A stretch of DNA of 64,000 nt from contig JAPDFW010000071.1 in assembly GCA_028826165.1 (NCBI GenBank), forward strand, positions 310,001 to 374,000, given 5' to 3'. Position 1 is the stretch's first letter, and each line of letters opens with the position of its first letter. Source of the stretch: Anaeramoeba ignava (lineage: Eukaryota; Metamonada; Anaeramoebidae). Made by a program: the position numbers and the translations under genes. Of this stretch, positions 1 to 9,700 are shown in pieces. The notes under the pieces were generated by a model that was not told the origin of the DNA, ran no database searches, and saw only the letters and a program-made list of their open reading frames with translations.

Positions 1-2242
1 TGTTTTTGTTGAGCTCTTCATAATATTTGATTGCATTGGAAAAATCTTTAATAATTAAATAACATTGAGCAAGATCTTCCATTGATTTATAATTATTGGG
101 ATCTTTTTCCAAAACAAGACAAAGGACTTTGATTTTTGATTTCGTGTCTTTTTTTTCTTGGTTTTGATTTTCATCTTGTTTTTGATCTTGTTGTTTTTTG
201 TTTTTTGGAACATTTTTTTTGACATTTTTTTTGACAAGTTTTTTGAATTTTGTTGTTTTTGTTGTTTTTGTTTTTGCTTGATCTTCTTCATTTTTTTCGA
301 ATTTCGGTTGTTTTTCTGAAGATGTTCTTCTAATAAGTCTTTGAATTTTTTTATTAGAATACGGTTTTTTTTGGAGAGCATTTGATTTCGAAATTGTTTT
401 TTTTACAAGTGGCGTTTGTTTGTTTTGAACAGAGATTTTAGTTTTAATTGATTTTTTATTTTTTTGATCTTGTTTTTCATTTTTTTCTTGATCTTGATCT
501 TTATCTTTATCTTTATCTTTATTTTGATCTTGATCATTTTGTTGGAATTTTTGTTGTTTTTCTGAAGATGTTCTTTTAATTAATCTTTTGATTTTTTTAT
601 TAGTATTTGGTGCTTTTTTAACTGGATTTTTTACAGTTGATTTTTGATTTTTTTGAGAAGGAGTTTGACTTATTTTAGAAGTTTTGATTTGTTTTTTGTT
701 TTTTATGTTGCTTTGATTTTGGGGGTTTTTTTTAACTTGTTTCTTTTTGATGATAACATTTTTTTGTTTTTGTATTTTATTATTTTTATCATCTTTTTCA
801 ATTTGTTTATCTTTTTTTTTAATTTGATTTTTAATTTGATTATCTTCTTGAATTTGATTATCATTTTCAATTTGTTTATCTTTTTCGAATTTGTTTATCA
901 TTTTCAATTTGTTTTTCAATTTGATTATCTTTTTGAATTTGATTATCTTTTTTTGAATTTGATTATCTTTTTCAATTTGATTATCTTTTTCAATTTTATT
1001 ATCTTTTTCTTCAATTTGATTATCTTTTTCAATTTGTTTATCTTTTTGAATTTGATTATCTTTTTCAATTTGATTATCATTTTCAATTTGATTATCTTCT
1101 TCAATTTGATTATCATTTTCTTCAATTTGATTATCTTCTTGAATTTGATTATCTTCTTTAATTTGATTATCTTTTTCAATTTGATTATCATTTTCAATTT
1201 GTTTTTCAATTTGATTATCTTTTTTAATTTGTTTTTGAATTTGATTATCTTCTTGAATTTGATTATCTTTTTCAATTTGTTTTTGAATTTGATTATCTTT
1301 TTGAATTTGATTATCTTTTTGAATTTGATTATCTTTTTGAATTTGATTATCTTTTTCTCCAATTTGATTATCTTTTTCTTCAATTTGATTATCTTCTTGA
1401 ATTTGATTATCATTTTGAATTTGATTATCATTTTCAATTTGATTATCATTTTCAATTTGATTATCATTTTCAATTTGATTATCATTTTCAATTTGATTAT
1501 CTTCATGAATTTGTTTTTCAATTTGATTATCTTCTTGAATTTGATTATCATTTTCAATTTGATTATCATTTTCAATTTGTTTTTGAATTTGATTATCATT
1601 TTGAATTTGATTATCATTTTCAATTTGATTATCTTTTTCAATTTGTTTTTGAATTTGATTATCATTTTGAATTTGATTATCATTTTGAATTTGATTATCT
1701 TTTTCAATTTGATTATCATTTTCTTTAATTTGATTATCTTTTTTAATTTGATTATCTTCATGAATTTGTTTTTCAATTTGATTATCTTCTTTAATTTGAT
1801 TTTTTTCTTGAATTTGATTATCATTTTCTTGAATTTGATTATCTTTTTCAATTTGATTATCTTTTTGAATTTGATTATCATTTTGAATTTGATTATCATT
1901 TTGAATTTGATTATCATTTTCTTCAATTTGATTATCTTCTTTAATTTGATTATCTTCTTCAATTTGTTTTTGAATTTGATTATCTTCTTCAATTTGATTT
2001 TTAATTTGATTATCTTTTTCAATTTGATTATCTTCATGAATATCTTTTTCAATTTGATTATCTTTTTCAATTTGATTATCTTTTTCAATTTCATTTTGTT
2101 GTTGATTTTCTTTATTTGCTAAAATAGAATTAAGAGTTGTTTTTTTTAAATTTTTTGGAAAATAAGATAAAGAACGAATATAATTTATATGGAAAATCCT
2201 TCTTGGTTGAGGTTTTTCTTTTGAAATTTTTCGAGTAAACAT
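1..2242 (-). CDS. TPR protein with long DNQIE hexapeptide repeat, 3' end outside the window
   Basis: The frame starting at the ATG at 2242 stays open to the left edge (about 747 codons), although overlapping frames are also open because the DNA is repetitive. Order: a basic N-terminus of about 50 residues (MFTRKISKEKPQ), then from about 2095 to 790 dozens of units of the type DNQIEK / ENDNQIQ, then a Lys-rich region with a duplicated element (NKKIKRLIKRTSSEKQ near 540-605 and NKKIQRLIRRTSSEKQ near 300-365), then near the edge a TPR-like helix pair (NYKSMEDLAQCYLIIKDF, followed by NAIKYYEELN). Length changes among repeat units are multiples of three and no stop occurs, which supports this frame over the Leu/Ile-rich plus-strand and Lys/Ile-rich minus-strand alternatives. 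The TPR assignment rests on a single partial motif. Function unknown; probably a scaffold. Confidence 0.6.
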   Translation of the reverse strand, partial: MFTRKISKEKPQPRRIFHINYIRSLSYFPKNLKKTTLNSILANKENQQQNEIEKDNQIEKDNQIEKDIHEDNQIEKDNQIKNQIEEDNQIQKQIEEDNQIKEDNQIEENDNQIQNDNQIQNDNQIQKDNQIEKDNQIQENDNQIQEKNQIKEDNQIEKQIHEDNQIKKDNQIKENDNQIEKDNQIQNDNQIQNDNQIQKQIEKDNQIENDNQIQNDNQIQKQIENDNQIENDNQIQEDNQIEKQIHEDNQIENDNQIENDNQIENDNQIENDNQIQNDNQIQEDNQIEEKDNQIGEKDNQIQKDNQIQKDNQIQKDNQIQKQIEKDNQIQEDNQIQKQIKKDNQIEKQIENDNQIEKDNQIKEDNQIQEDNQIEENDNQIEEDNQIENDNQIEKDNQIQKDKQIEKDNQIEEKDNKIEKDNQIEKDNQIQKKIIKFKKIIKLKNKLKMINKFEKDKQIENDNQIQEDNQIKNQIKKKDKQIEKDDKNNKIQKQKNVIIKKKQVKKNPQNQSNIKNKKQIKTSKISQTPSQKNQKSTVKNPVKKAPNTNKKIKRLIKRTSSEKQQKFQQNDQDQNKDKDKDKDQDQEKNEKQDQKNKKSIKTKISVQNKQTPLVKKTISKSNALQKKPYSNKKIQRLIRRTSSEKQPKFEKNEEDQAKTKTTKTTKFKKLVKKNVKKNVPKNKKQQDQKQDENQNQEKKDTKSKIKVLCLVLEKDPNNYKSMEDLAQCYLIIKDFSNAIKYYEELNKN

Positions 2243-2339
2243 TTTAAAAAAAATCAAAAAGAAGAAAAAAAAAATGAAAAAAATTTTTATTTTTTATTTT
2301 TTATTTTTTATTTTTTATTTTTTATTTTTAAATTAAGAA
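2243..2339. promoter_or_regulatory. Short divergent promoter region
   Basis: Only 97 bases separate the start codon of the TPR gene (minus) from that of the EF-hand gene (plus). The stretch is almost pure A/T, with a tandem tttttattt run at about 2286-2330 directly before the plus-strand ATG. No defined element can be named; a shared promoter is inferred from spacing alone. Confidence 0.4.
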
Positions 2340-4193
2340 ATGGGAAATACAGCTCCTTATAAAGTTTTAACACAAACTGAACTTAGTGAATTACAAGAAA
2401 ACACTAATCTTTCCCAAAAACAAATTATTAGTCTCTTTAAACGTTTTGAAGCGTTAGATAAAGATGATACAGGAATAATTACTTATGATAAACTTTTTTC
2501 AATTCCTGAACTTGTATTTATTAATTAATTTGGAATTTGAATTTGAATTTGAATTTTAATTTTAATTTTATAAATGAATTTTAATTTTAATTTTATAAAT
2601 GAATTTTAATTTTAAAGGCAATGAACCCTTTAGTTTTAAGAGTAATTGGTCTTTTTGATCCAAAAGAGCCAGATCCTGAAAAAATTCAGTTTAATTTTAC
2701 ACAATTTATTCAAACTTTATCAGTTTTTTCAGAAAAAGCAAGCAATGAAGAAAAAATACGTTGTAAACAAAAATTTATTTAAAAATTTATTTAAAAATTT
2801 ATTTCAAAATTTATTTCAAAATTTATTTCAAAATTTATTTCAAAATTTATTTAAAATTTATTTAAAAATTTATTTAAAAATTTATTTAAAGATTTATTTA
2901 AAGATTTATTTAAAATTTAATTTTATTAAAAAATTTATTTAAAGATTTATTTAAAAATTTATTTCAAAATTTATTTAAAAATTTATTTAAAAATTTATTT
3001 AAAGATTTATTTAAAAATTTATTTCAAAATTTATTTAAAAATTTATTTAAAAATTTATTTAAAGATTTATTTAAAAATTTATTTCAAAATTTATTTAAAG
3101 ATTTATTTAAAGATTTATTTAAAAGATTTATTTAAAGATTTATTTCAAAATTTATTTCAAAATTTATTTTAAAAATTTATTTCAAATTTATTTCAAAATT
3201 TATTTAAAGATTTATTTAAAGATTTATTTCAAAAATTTATTTAAAGATTTATTTCAAAATTTATTTCAAAATTTATTTCAAAATTTATTTAAAATTTATT
3301 TAAAATTTATTTAAAAATTTATTTAAAAATTTATTTCAAAAATTTATTTAAAATTTATTTAAAGATTTAAAATTTATTTAAAAATTTATTTAAAAATTTA
3401 TTTAAAAATTTATTTAAAAATTTATTTAAAATTTATTTAAAAATTTATTTAAAAATTTATTTAAAAATTTATTTAAAAATTTATTTCAAAATTTATTTAT
3501 TTAAAAATTTATTTCAAAATTTATTTCAAAAATTTATTTCAAAATTTATTTAAAGATTTATTTAAAAATTTATTTAAAGATTTATTTAAAAATTTATTTA
3601 AAAATTTATTTAAAAATTTATTTAAAAATTTATTTCAAAATTTATTTTAAAATTTATTTAAAGATTTATTTCAAAATTTATTTCAAAATTTATTTAAAAT
3701 TTATTTCAAAATTTATTTAAAGATTTATTTAAAAATTTATTTAAAGATTTATTTAAAGATTTATTTAAAAATTTATTTAAAAATTTATTTCAAAATTTAT
3801 TTCAAAATTTATTTAAAAGATTTATTTAAAAATTTATTTAAAGATTTATTTAAAAATTTATTTCAAAAATTTATTTCAAAATTTATTTAAAAATTTATTT
3901 AAAAATTTATTTAAAGATTTATTTTAAATTTTATTTTAAAATTTAATTTAAAATTTTTAGTTGCTTTTCAAAGTTATGATGTTTCTAATTCTGGATTTAT
4001 TGATAGTGATAATATGAAAAAAATTCTTAAATTTTTTGTTGGTGATTGTTTAAATGAAAAACAAATTTCAGAAATTATTCAAAAAACATTTGAAGAATAT
4101 GATAAAGAAAAAAATGGAAAAATTTCATTTGAAGATTTTCAAAAAATAATTGATATTGATGATATTTGTGATAAAATGACAATTTTAATTTAA
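2340..4193 (+). CDS. Calcineurin B homologous (CHP1-like) EF-hand protein
   Basis: Three exons: 2340-2513, 2618-2762, 3961-4193, giving 183 residues against about 195 for animal CHP1. The N-terminus MGNTAPYK has Gly2, so N-myristoylation is possible. The segment LTQTELSELQENTNLSQKQI followed by SLFKRF matches the CHP/calcineurin B start. EF-hand loop 1 is DKDDTGIITYDK (imperfect at position 12), loop 3 is DVSNSGFIDSDN (degenerate), and loop 4 is DKEKNGKISFED, the most canonical. Family role (established): Ca2+-responsive regulatory subunit that binds amphipathic helices of targets such as Na+/H+ exchangers or calcineurin A-like phosphatases. Splice joins keep phase, and the joined exons read FAFQSYDV, the family's central EF-hand. 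Calcineurin B itself is the main alternative; the long first helix favours CHP. Confidence 0.8.
2763..3960 (+). repeat. Intron 2 of the CHP1-like gene, (AAATTTATTT)n array
   Basis: The whole 1.2 kb intron consists of about 11-12-base units of the form aaaatttatttc / aaagatttattt, with scattered single-base length changes. It starts GTAAAC and ends TTTTTAG. The short open frame at 2646-2942 is exon 2 read in a wrong frame and continued into the repeat. Confidence 0.8.
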
Positions 4194-4372
4194 AATGATT
4201 TATTTTTTTTTAAAAGAAAAAAGAAAAAAGAAAATAAAAAAGAATAATTTTTTTTTAATAATTTTCTTTCTTCATCTTATTAAAAAAAAAACAAGAAGAA
4301 AAAAAGAAAAATTGAAAGAAAAAAAAAGAAGAAGAAAACAAAAAATCGAAACTACCGGATAAACTAAACCAA

Positions 4373-4468
4373 ATAAAAGAAAAATTTCAAATTGAAAATA
4401 AGAAAAAAAGTGAAAAAAAAAGTGTCAAAATGAAAATAAAAGAAAAATTTCAAATTGAAAATAAAAGA
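4373..4468. repeat. Pair of direct repeats between convergent genes
   Basis: The string gaaaaatttcaaattgaaaa occurs twice, at about 4379 and 4441, in the 280-base gap between the 3' ends of the EF-hand and cyclin genes. The rest of the gap is A-rich and shows nothing else recognisable. Confidence 0.6.
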
Positions 4469-4475
4469 AAAACAT

Positions 4476-6245
4476 TCAATAACTACCAACAGAATTTTCT
4501 TTATCGAGATAAACCTGCTGAACAATAAAGTGTGCAATTGGATTATGAAAATGTAAATGAGTAAAAGTGGAATCGAGATCAGTAAAAAAATCAGGATTAT
4601 CTTGAAAAGCTTTAATTTGTTGAATAAAATAAAATTTCAACCAATTTTTGCAAGTGATTAAATCAGAAGAATTAAAAGATGTGATGATGTTGTCAATAAA
4701 TTTCGGTTCAGGGAAATACAAACCAAAAGCGGCAGCAGCCAAAATGCTGGGTTTATATCTGAGACAAGAAGAATCGCGGAGAGCGATATTAATAAGTTCA
4801 CACAAACACCAATAAAGATCATTTGGAAATTTGATACGTTTTTTCAATTTAGAGTAAAATCCGTAGTTTAAGTAACGGTCTTGAAAGAGAATTTGCATAG
4901 GATCATCTTCAATGGATTGCTTGTATTCAAGCACAAGCTCAAGTTCATGTTTGCTGTTTGTGATTTGTGGTAGTTTTTCGATCGGATAAATCCATAGTGC
5001 TTTGTTTATAAAATAAATTAGAAAATCGTGGATTGTCACTGGTGTCAAATCATAGTTAAGTGCGTAAATAATCATTCTCTCCGCTTCTCGCATTCGGTAT
5101 TTGTATTTGGATGTGTTTGTAAAAAACTGCTTGAAAAGTGAAATAACTGGTGGCTGCTCTTCGTGTATTTTGGAAGCGATAAAAACACATGCGTTTAAAT
5201 AAAGTTCAGTTTCTTCCGTTATTTTTTCGCAACTCAATTCAAACAATCTTTGGAAATATTCCACCGATAAATGGAAGGCCTCCTTTGACAAATTTAATGT
5301 GTAGCAAACATATGAAAGTTGATCAACAGAATTGTTTCGGAAAAATGGATCGTTTATTTTTTCAATATTCGTAATTACTTTTCTGTTTGTTTCCTTTTCT
5401 AACATCGTCTCGAGATGTTTCTGTGACAAATCATGCAATGATGAACTTATGCATAATGATGTTATTGGCTGTATGTTTGCTCGTTCTTTTTCTTCCGTTA
5501 TATTTTCCTGGATTGCGTAAATGTCATTTTGACTTTGGCATTTCCGTTTTGGAAGTGATTCAGTATCTTTTTGACTTTTGTGTTCTATTTTTTGAATTGT
5601 ATAAATGTCGTTCTCGCTTTGGAAGTTTCTTTTCTGGCATTCACGTTCTTCTTTTTCAAAAAATTCAACTTCATCTTGACTTTGATGTTCTATTGTTTGC
5701 ATTTCAATTTCAACGTCCTTCTTTTTTGAAATCTGCTTCTTGATAATCGAAAACCTTTTTTTGACTTGTTTGATATCATTCAAACTATGACACATGCTTT
5801 GCTCAACTGATTCTTCTTTTTTGCATTTTTTGGATTGTGTTTTTGGTATTGATTGAATGTCATTTTGGCTTTGGCACTTGCTTTTTTGAATAAACTCAAT
5901 GTCACTGTAATTTTGTTTTTTGCTTTCTTTTGCTGTAAACGTCTGTTTGTCTTTGATTTGTAGTTCTTGTATTTCTTGCTGTTTTTCTTTTTTAGTAAGT
6001 TCAATGTCAAAACTAATGCCAGTATCAACAGTACTTTGAAAAGCTTCAGTTAATAGAGGGTCAAAGTCACTGAAACTATGTATTTTTTTTTGAGAAGACT
6101 TTTTATGATGATGTTTGTGTTGATGGTGATGTTTTTTTTGAAATGTCTTTGTGTTTTTGTGATGTGAATGTAACTTTTTTCCTTTTATTTTTCTTTTTTC
6201 TTGATAATTTAAGAAAGGAGCTGAAACAAAAGTTCCTGTTATCAT
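4476..6245 (-). CDS. Cyclin with long basic, repetitive N-terminus
   Basis: Single-exon 589-residue protein. Residues about 300-400 form an N-terminal cyclin box: VDQLSYVCYTLNLS, NACVFIASKIHEEQ with the CDK-contacting Lys, then EAERMIIYALNYDL with the matching Glu; residues about 400-550 look like a C-terminal cyclin fold. The Lys-Glu pair known to contact the CDK is therefore preserved, suggesting a functional CDK partner. The N-terminal half is low complexity: a His-rich tract near residues 25-50 (HHHQHKHHHKK), then several degenerate copies of a QSQNDI-type unit (CQSQNDIQSI, CHSLNDIKQV, CQSQNDIYAI). I cannot assign a class (mitotic, transcriptional or Pho80-like). The plus-strand open frames at 5189-5743 are shadows of this gene. 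Confidence 0.85.
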   Translation of the reverse strand: MITGTFVSAPFLNYQEKRKIKGKKLHSHHKNTKTFQKKHHHQHKHHHKKSSQKKIHSFSDFDPLLTEAFQSTVDTGISFDIELTKKEKQQEIQELQIKDKQTFTAKESKKQNYSDIEFIQKSKCQSQNDIQSIPKTQSKKCKKEESVEQSMCHSLNDIKQVKKRFSIIKKQISKKKDVEIEMQTIEHQSQDEVEFFEKEERECQKRNFQSENDIYTIQKIEHKSQKDTESLPKRKCQSQNDIYAIQENITEEKERANIQPITSLCISSSLHDLSQKHLETMLEKETNRKVITNIEKINDPFFRNNSVDQLSYVCYTLNLSKEAFHLSVEYFQRLFELSCEKITEETELYLNACVFIASKIHEEQPPVISLFKQFFTNTSKYKYRMREAERMIIYALNYDLTPVTIHDFLIYFINKALWIYPIEKLPQITNSKHELELVLEYKQSIEDDPMQILFQDRYLNYGFYSKLKKRIKFPNDLYWCLCELINIALRDSSCLRYKPSILAAAAFGLYFPEPKFIDNIITSFNSSDLITCKNWLKFYFIQQIKAFQDNPDFFTDLDSTFTHLHFHNPIAHFIVQQVYLDKENSVGSY

Positions 6246-6773
6246 TTTTTTATTTTATTTTTTAATTTTTTAATTGTAATTTATTGTTGTTTTTGTTGTT
6301 ATTGTTTTTGTTTTTTGTTTTTTTTGAGTATTAGTCACTCTAGATTATAAAAATTTAAAAAAAAAAAAAACCAAAAAAATCAAAAATTAAAAAAAATCAA
6401 AAGTTGATTAATTGATTAATTAATAAAAAAAAAGAAAAGAAAGAAAGAAAGAAAATAAAAAAATGAAAAAAAAAAAATAAAAGCAAAAAAAAAAATAAAA
6501 TAAAAAAAATAAGAATAAGAAAAGATGACTAATTTTTTCTAATAAATAAAAAATAAACATAAAAATAATTTTTTTTTCATTTTAATTTTTTTCATTTTTT
6601 TCTCTTTTTCTTCTTTTCATTTTGTAAGTTTTGTTATTAATTTTTTTACTTTTTCAATTTTAACTTAACAAATTTTAACTTGAAAATTATAAAATTCAAT
6701 TTCTTTTTATATAAAAAAAAATTTTTTTTCATTTTTATATTTTTTTATTTTTTAATAAAAAAAATATATAGTA
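6246..6773. promoter_or_regulatory. Intergenic region between divergent cyclin and exportin-1 genes
   Basis: 528 bases of A/T homopolymers with short poly-purine stretches (aagaaagaaagaaag near 6436). Both flanking genes start at its edges, so it must hold both promoters, but I see no defined motif, RNA gene or repeat family. Confidence 0.4.
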
Positions 6774-9700
6774 ATGGCAGAGGAATTACTTGATTTTTCA
6801 AAAGAGGCTTTCAATGTCGATTTATTTGATCAAGTTGTTAATACTTTTTATTATGGAACTGGTGAAGAAGTAATAAATCAATTTCTGAATAAAATTAATT
6901 TAAAAATTAATTTAAAAATTAAAATTAAAATCCAAATTCAAATTCAAATTCAAATTAAAATTAAAATTAAAATTAAAATTAAAATTAATATTCATTTAAA
7001 AATCCAAATTAAAATTAAAATTAAAATTAAAATCAAAATTAAAATCCAAATTAAAATCATTTCAAAATTAATATTTAAATTAAAATTAAAATTAAAATTA
7101 AAATTAAAATTAAAAATTAAAATTAAAATTAAAATTAAATTAAAATTCATTTCAAAATCAAAAATTAAAATCAAAATTAAAATTAAAATTAAAATCCAAA
7201 TTAAAATTAAAAATTCATTTCAAATTTAAAATTCATTTAAAAATCATTTCAAATTCATTTAAAATTCATTTAAAATTAAAATTAAAATCCAAATTAAAAT
7301 TAAAATTAAAATTAAAATTAAAATTAAAATTAAAATTAAAATTAAAATTAAAATTAAAATTAAAATTAAAATTAAAATTAAAATTAAAATTAAAATTAAA
7401 ATTAAAATTAAAATTAAAATTTAAAATTAAAATTCATTTAAAAAATCCATTTGAAAAATTAGCAAAATTTAGCTCAAAACTTTCTAACACAATTTCAAGA
7501 ACATCCTGAATCATGGAGAAGAGTTGATGTAATAATTGAATTTAGTCAAAGTAATAACTCAAAATTTTTAGCATTACAAATTCTCGAAAGAACTATTAAA
7601 TATCGATGGAAATCACTTCCTCAAGAACAACAAGATGGAATTAAAGATTATATTTTAAGAGCAATTATGAATTTATCTGAGGATTCTGAAAGATTTCGTG
7701 CAAATAAAATTGTTGTTTCAAAACTTAATCAAAATTTAGTTGAAGTAAATTTTTTTTTATTTGAATTTTTGAAATGAATTTTATTAATATTAATATTAAT
7801 ATTAATAATAATTTTTTTTTTAAGATTGTTAAACAAGATTGGCCAAAAAATTGGTCAACATTTGTTCAAGATATGATTAAAGCTGGTCAAATTAGTCTTT
7901 CAACTTGTGAAAATGTTATGTCAATATTTAAGTTTTTAAGTCAAGAAGTTTTTGATTTTAACAAAGATCAACTTACTACATCAAAAACAACAGAACTTAA
8001 AAATACTTTTCATGATGAAATTTCTAGTATTTTTGAATTTTGTCAATATGTTCTTGAAAATGGTGATGAAAATTCTTTACTTACTGTATTTTTATTTTAT
8101 TATTTTTTCTTTCTAAAAAAAAAAACTAACACGAATTTTTATTTATTTATTTTTGAAAAAAGGCTACTTTAAGTACTTTCTTATCACTTTTAAATTGGAT
8201 TCCTTTAGGATATATTTTCCAAACTAAGATTATAAAACTTTTAACAACTAAAGTAACTTAAAAAAAAAAAACAATTTTTAATTTTTATTTAATTTAAAAT
8301 TTAATTTAAAATTTTTATAAAGTTTTTATCAAATCCAGAAACTTTGGATTTAGCTCTTCAATGTTTAACAGAAATTGCAGGCCTTAAAAGTGAAATTGCT
8401 TTTGATGAAGAATTTATTAATTTGTATCAATTAGCAACACAAACTTTATCCCAACATATCCAACCGACTTCAAATTTTCTTGATATTTATGATCACGGAA
8501 CAGAAAAAGATCGAAATTTTCTAAGAACTCTTTCAATTTTTCTGACAACATTCTTGAAACATCATATCAAGATTCTTGAAAAATCCCCTAAAATTTTACA
8601 AGATGACATCAAAAATTCATTAACAATTATAATTCTTCTCTCAGAAGTATATGATATAGATATGTTTAAAATTTGCTTGGATTATTGGTATTCTTTTGCA
8701 AGTGATTTATTTCACGAAAACAATAGAAACTTCCCAATGTATCGCAATATCCATATCCCGCAACATAATTATTACCACACCAATAGCTATCCCCAATATA
8801 ATAACAGAAACAAAAGCAAAAGAGGAGAATATTACGAGTCTATTCTCTCCAAAGTGAGACTAGTTTTAATTTCCAAAATGGCAAAACCTGAGGAAGTTTT
8901 GGTTGTTGAAGATGATAATGGAGAATTAATTAGAGAATACGCAAAGGATACAGACGCCATCGAATTATACAAATCAATGAGACAGTCATTAGTTCTCCTA
9001 ACCCATTTGAACTACCAAGACACGCAAATAATCATGCTTGAAAAACTCAAAAAAATCAATCCTTACAGTTTTTCATGGAACGATCTTAACACACTTTGCT
9101 GGGCAATCGGTTCCATTTCAGGAGCAATGTCTGGATCAGAAGAAAAAAACTTTTTGGTCAAAGTTATCAAAATGTTATTAAGCTATTGTGAACAAACAAA
9201 AGGAAAAGATAATAAAGCTGTTGTTGCAAGCAACATAATGTATATTGTTGGTCAATATCCAAGATTTCTTAAGACAAATTGGAGTTTCTTAAAAACTGTT
9301 GCAATGAAATTGTTTGAATTTATGCATGAACCTCATCCAGGAATTAAAGATATGTCTTTGCATCATGACCAAAAAGTTATCATAAGAATCAACAATTCTC
9401 ACACTGTTGTTGATTCTATTGGAAACATTATTGATAAGTTAATGAACCAAAACGAAAATATTCAAAAATTTGGAGATTCTTCGGTTCTTTTCCCAAATCA
9501 AAAATTCGAAATTTTAACTGTTAATGAAAATGAAAAGGTGGATTGGAAACCTATTACAGCTTTTTCTCGCCATAAAACTTCTCAAAAATTAATCAAAGTT
9601 TCAACAAAAACTAAAAGATCAACAATTGCCACAAAAAATCACTCTTTTTTACTTCGTGATAAATCTTCTTTAAAACCAATTTTAGGAAGCAATTTAAAAG

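Noticed and set aside
943-2094. 383-codon Lys/Ile-rich frame on the minus strand
   Set aside because: Alternate frame of the same repeat, ending within it and lacking any non-repetitive sequence.
644-2122. 492-codon Leu/Ile/Asn/Phe-rich open frame on the plus strand
   Set aside because: It is the reverse of the DNQIE coding repeat; no domain, and the minus-strand frame links a proper start to a TPR-like motif.
9151-9225. Loss of the leptomycin-B target cysteine in XPO1
   Set aside because: I first compared NVRTSSTVG with human NVRACKAVG; counting from human Lys568 shows Cys528 lies in CEQKRGKDNK, and this Cys is conserved here (CEQTKGKDNK).
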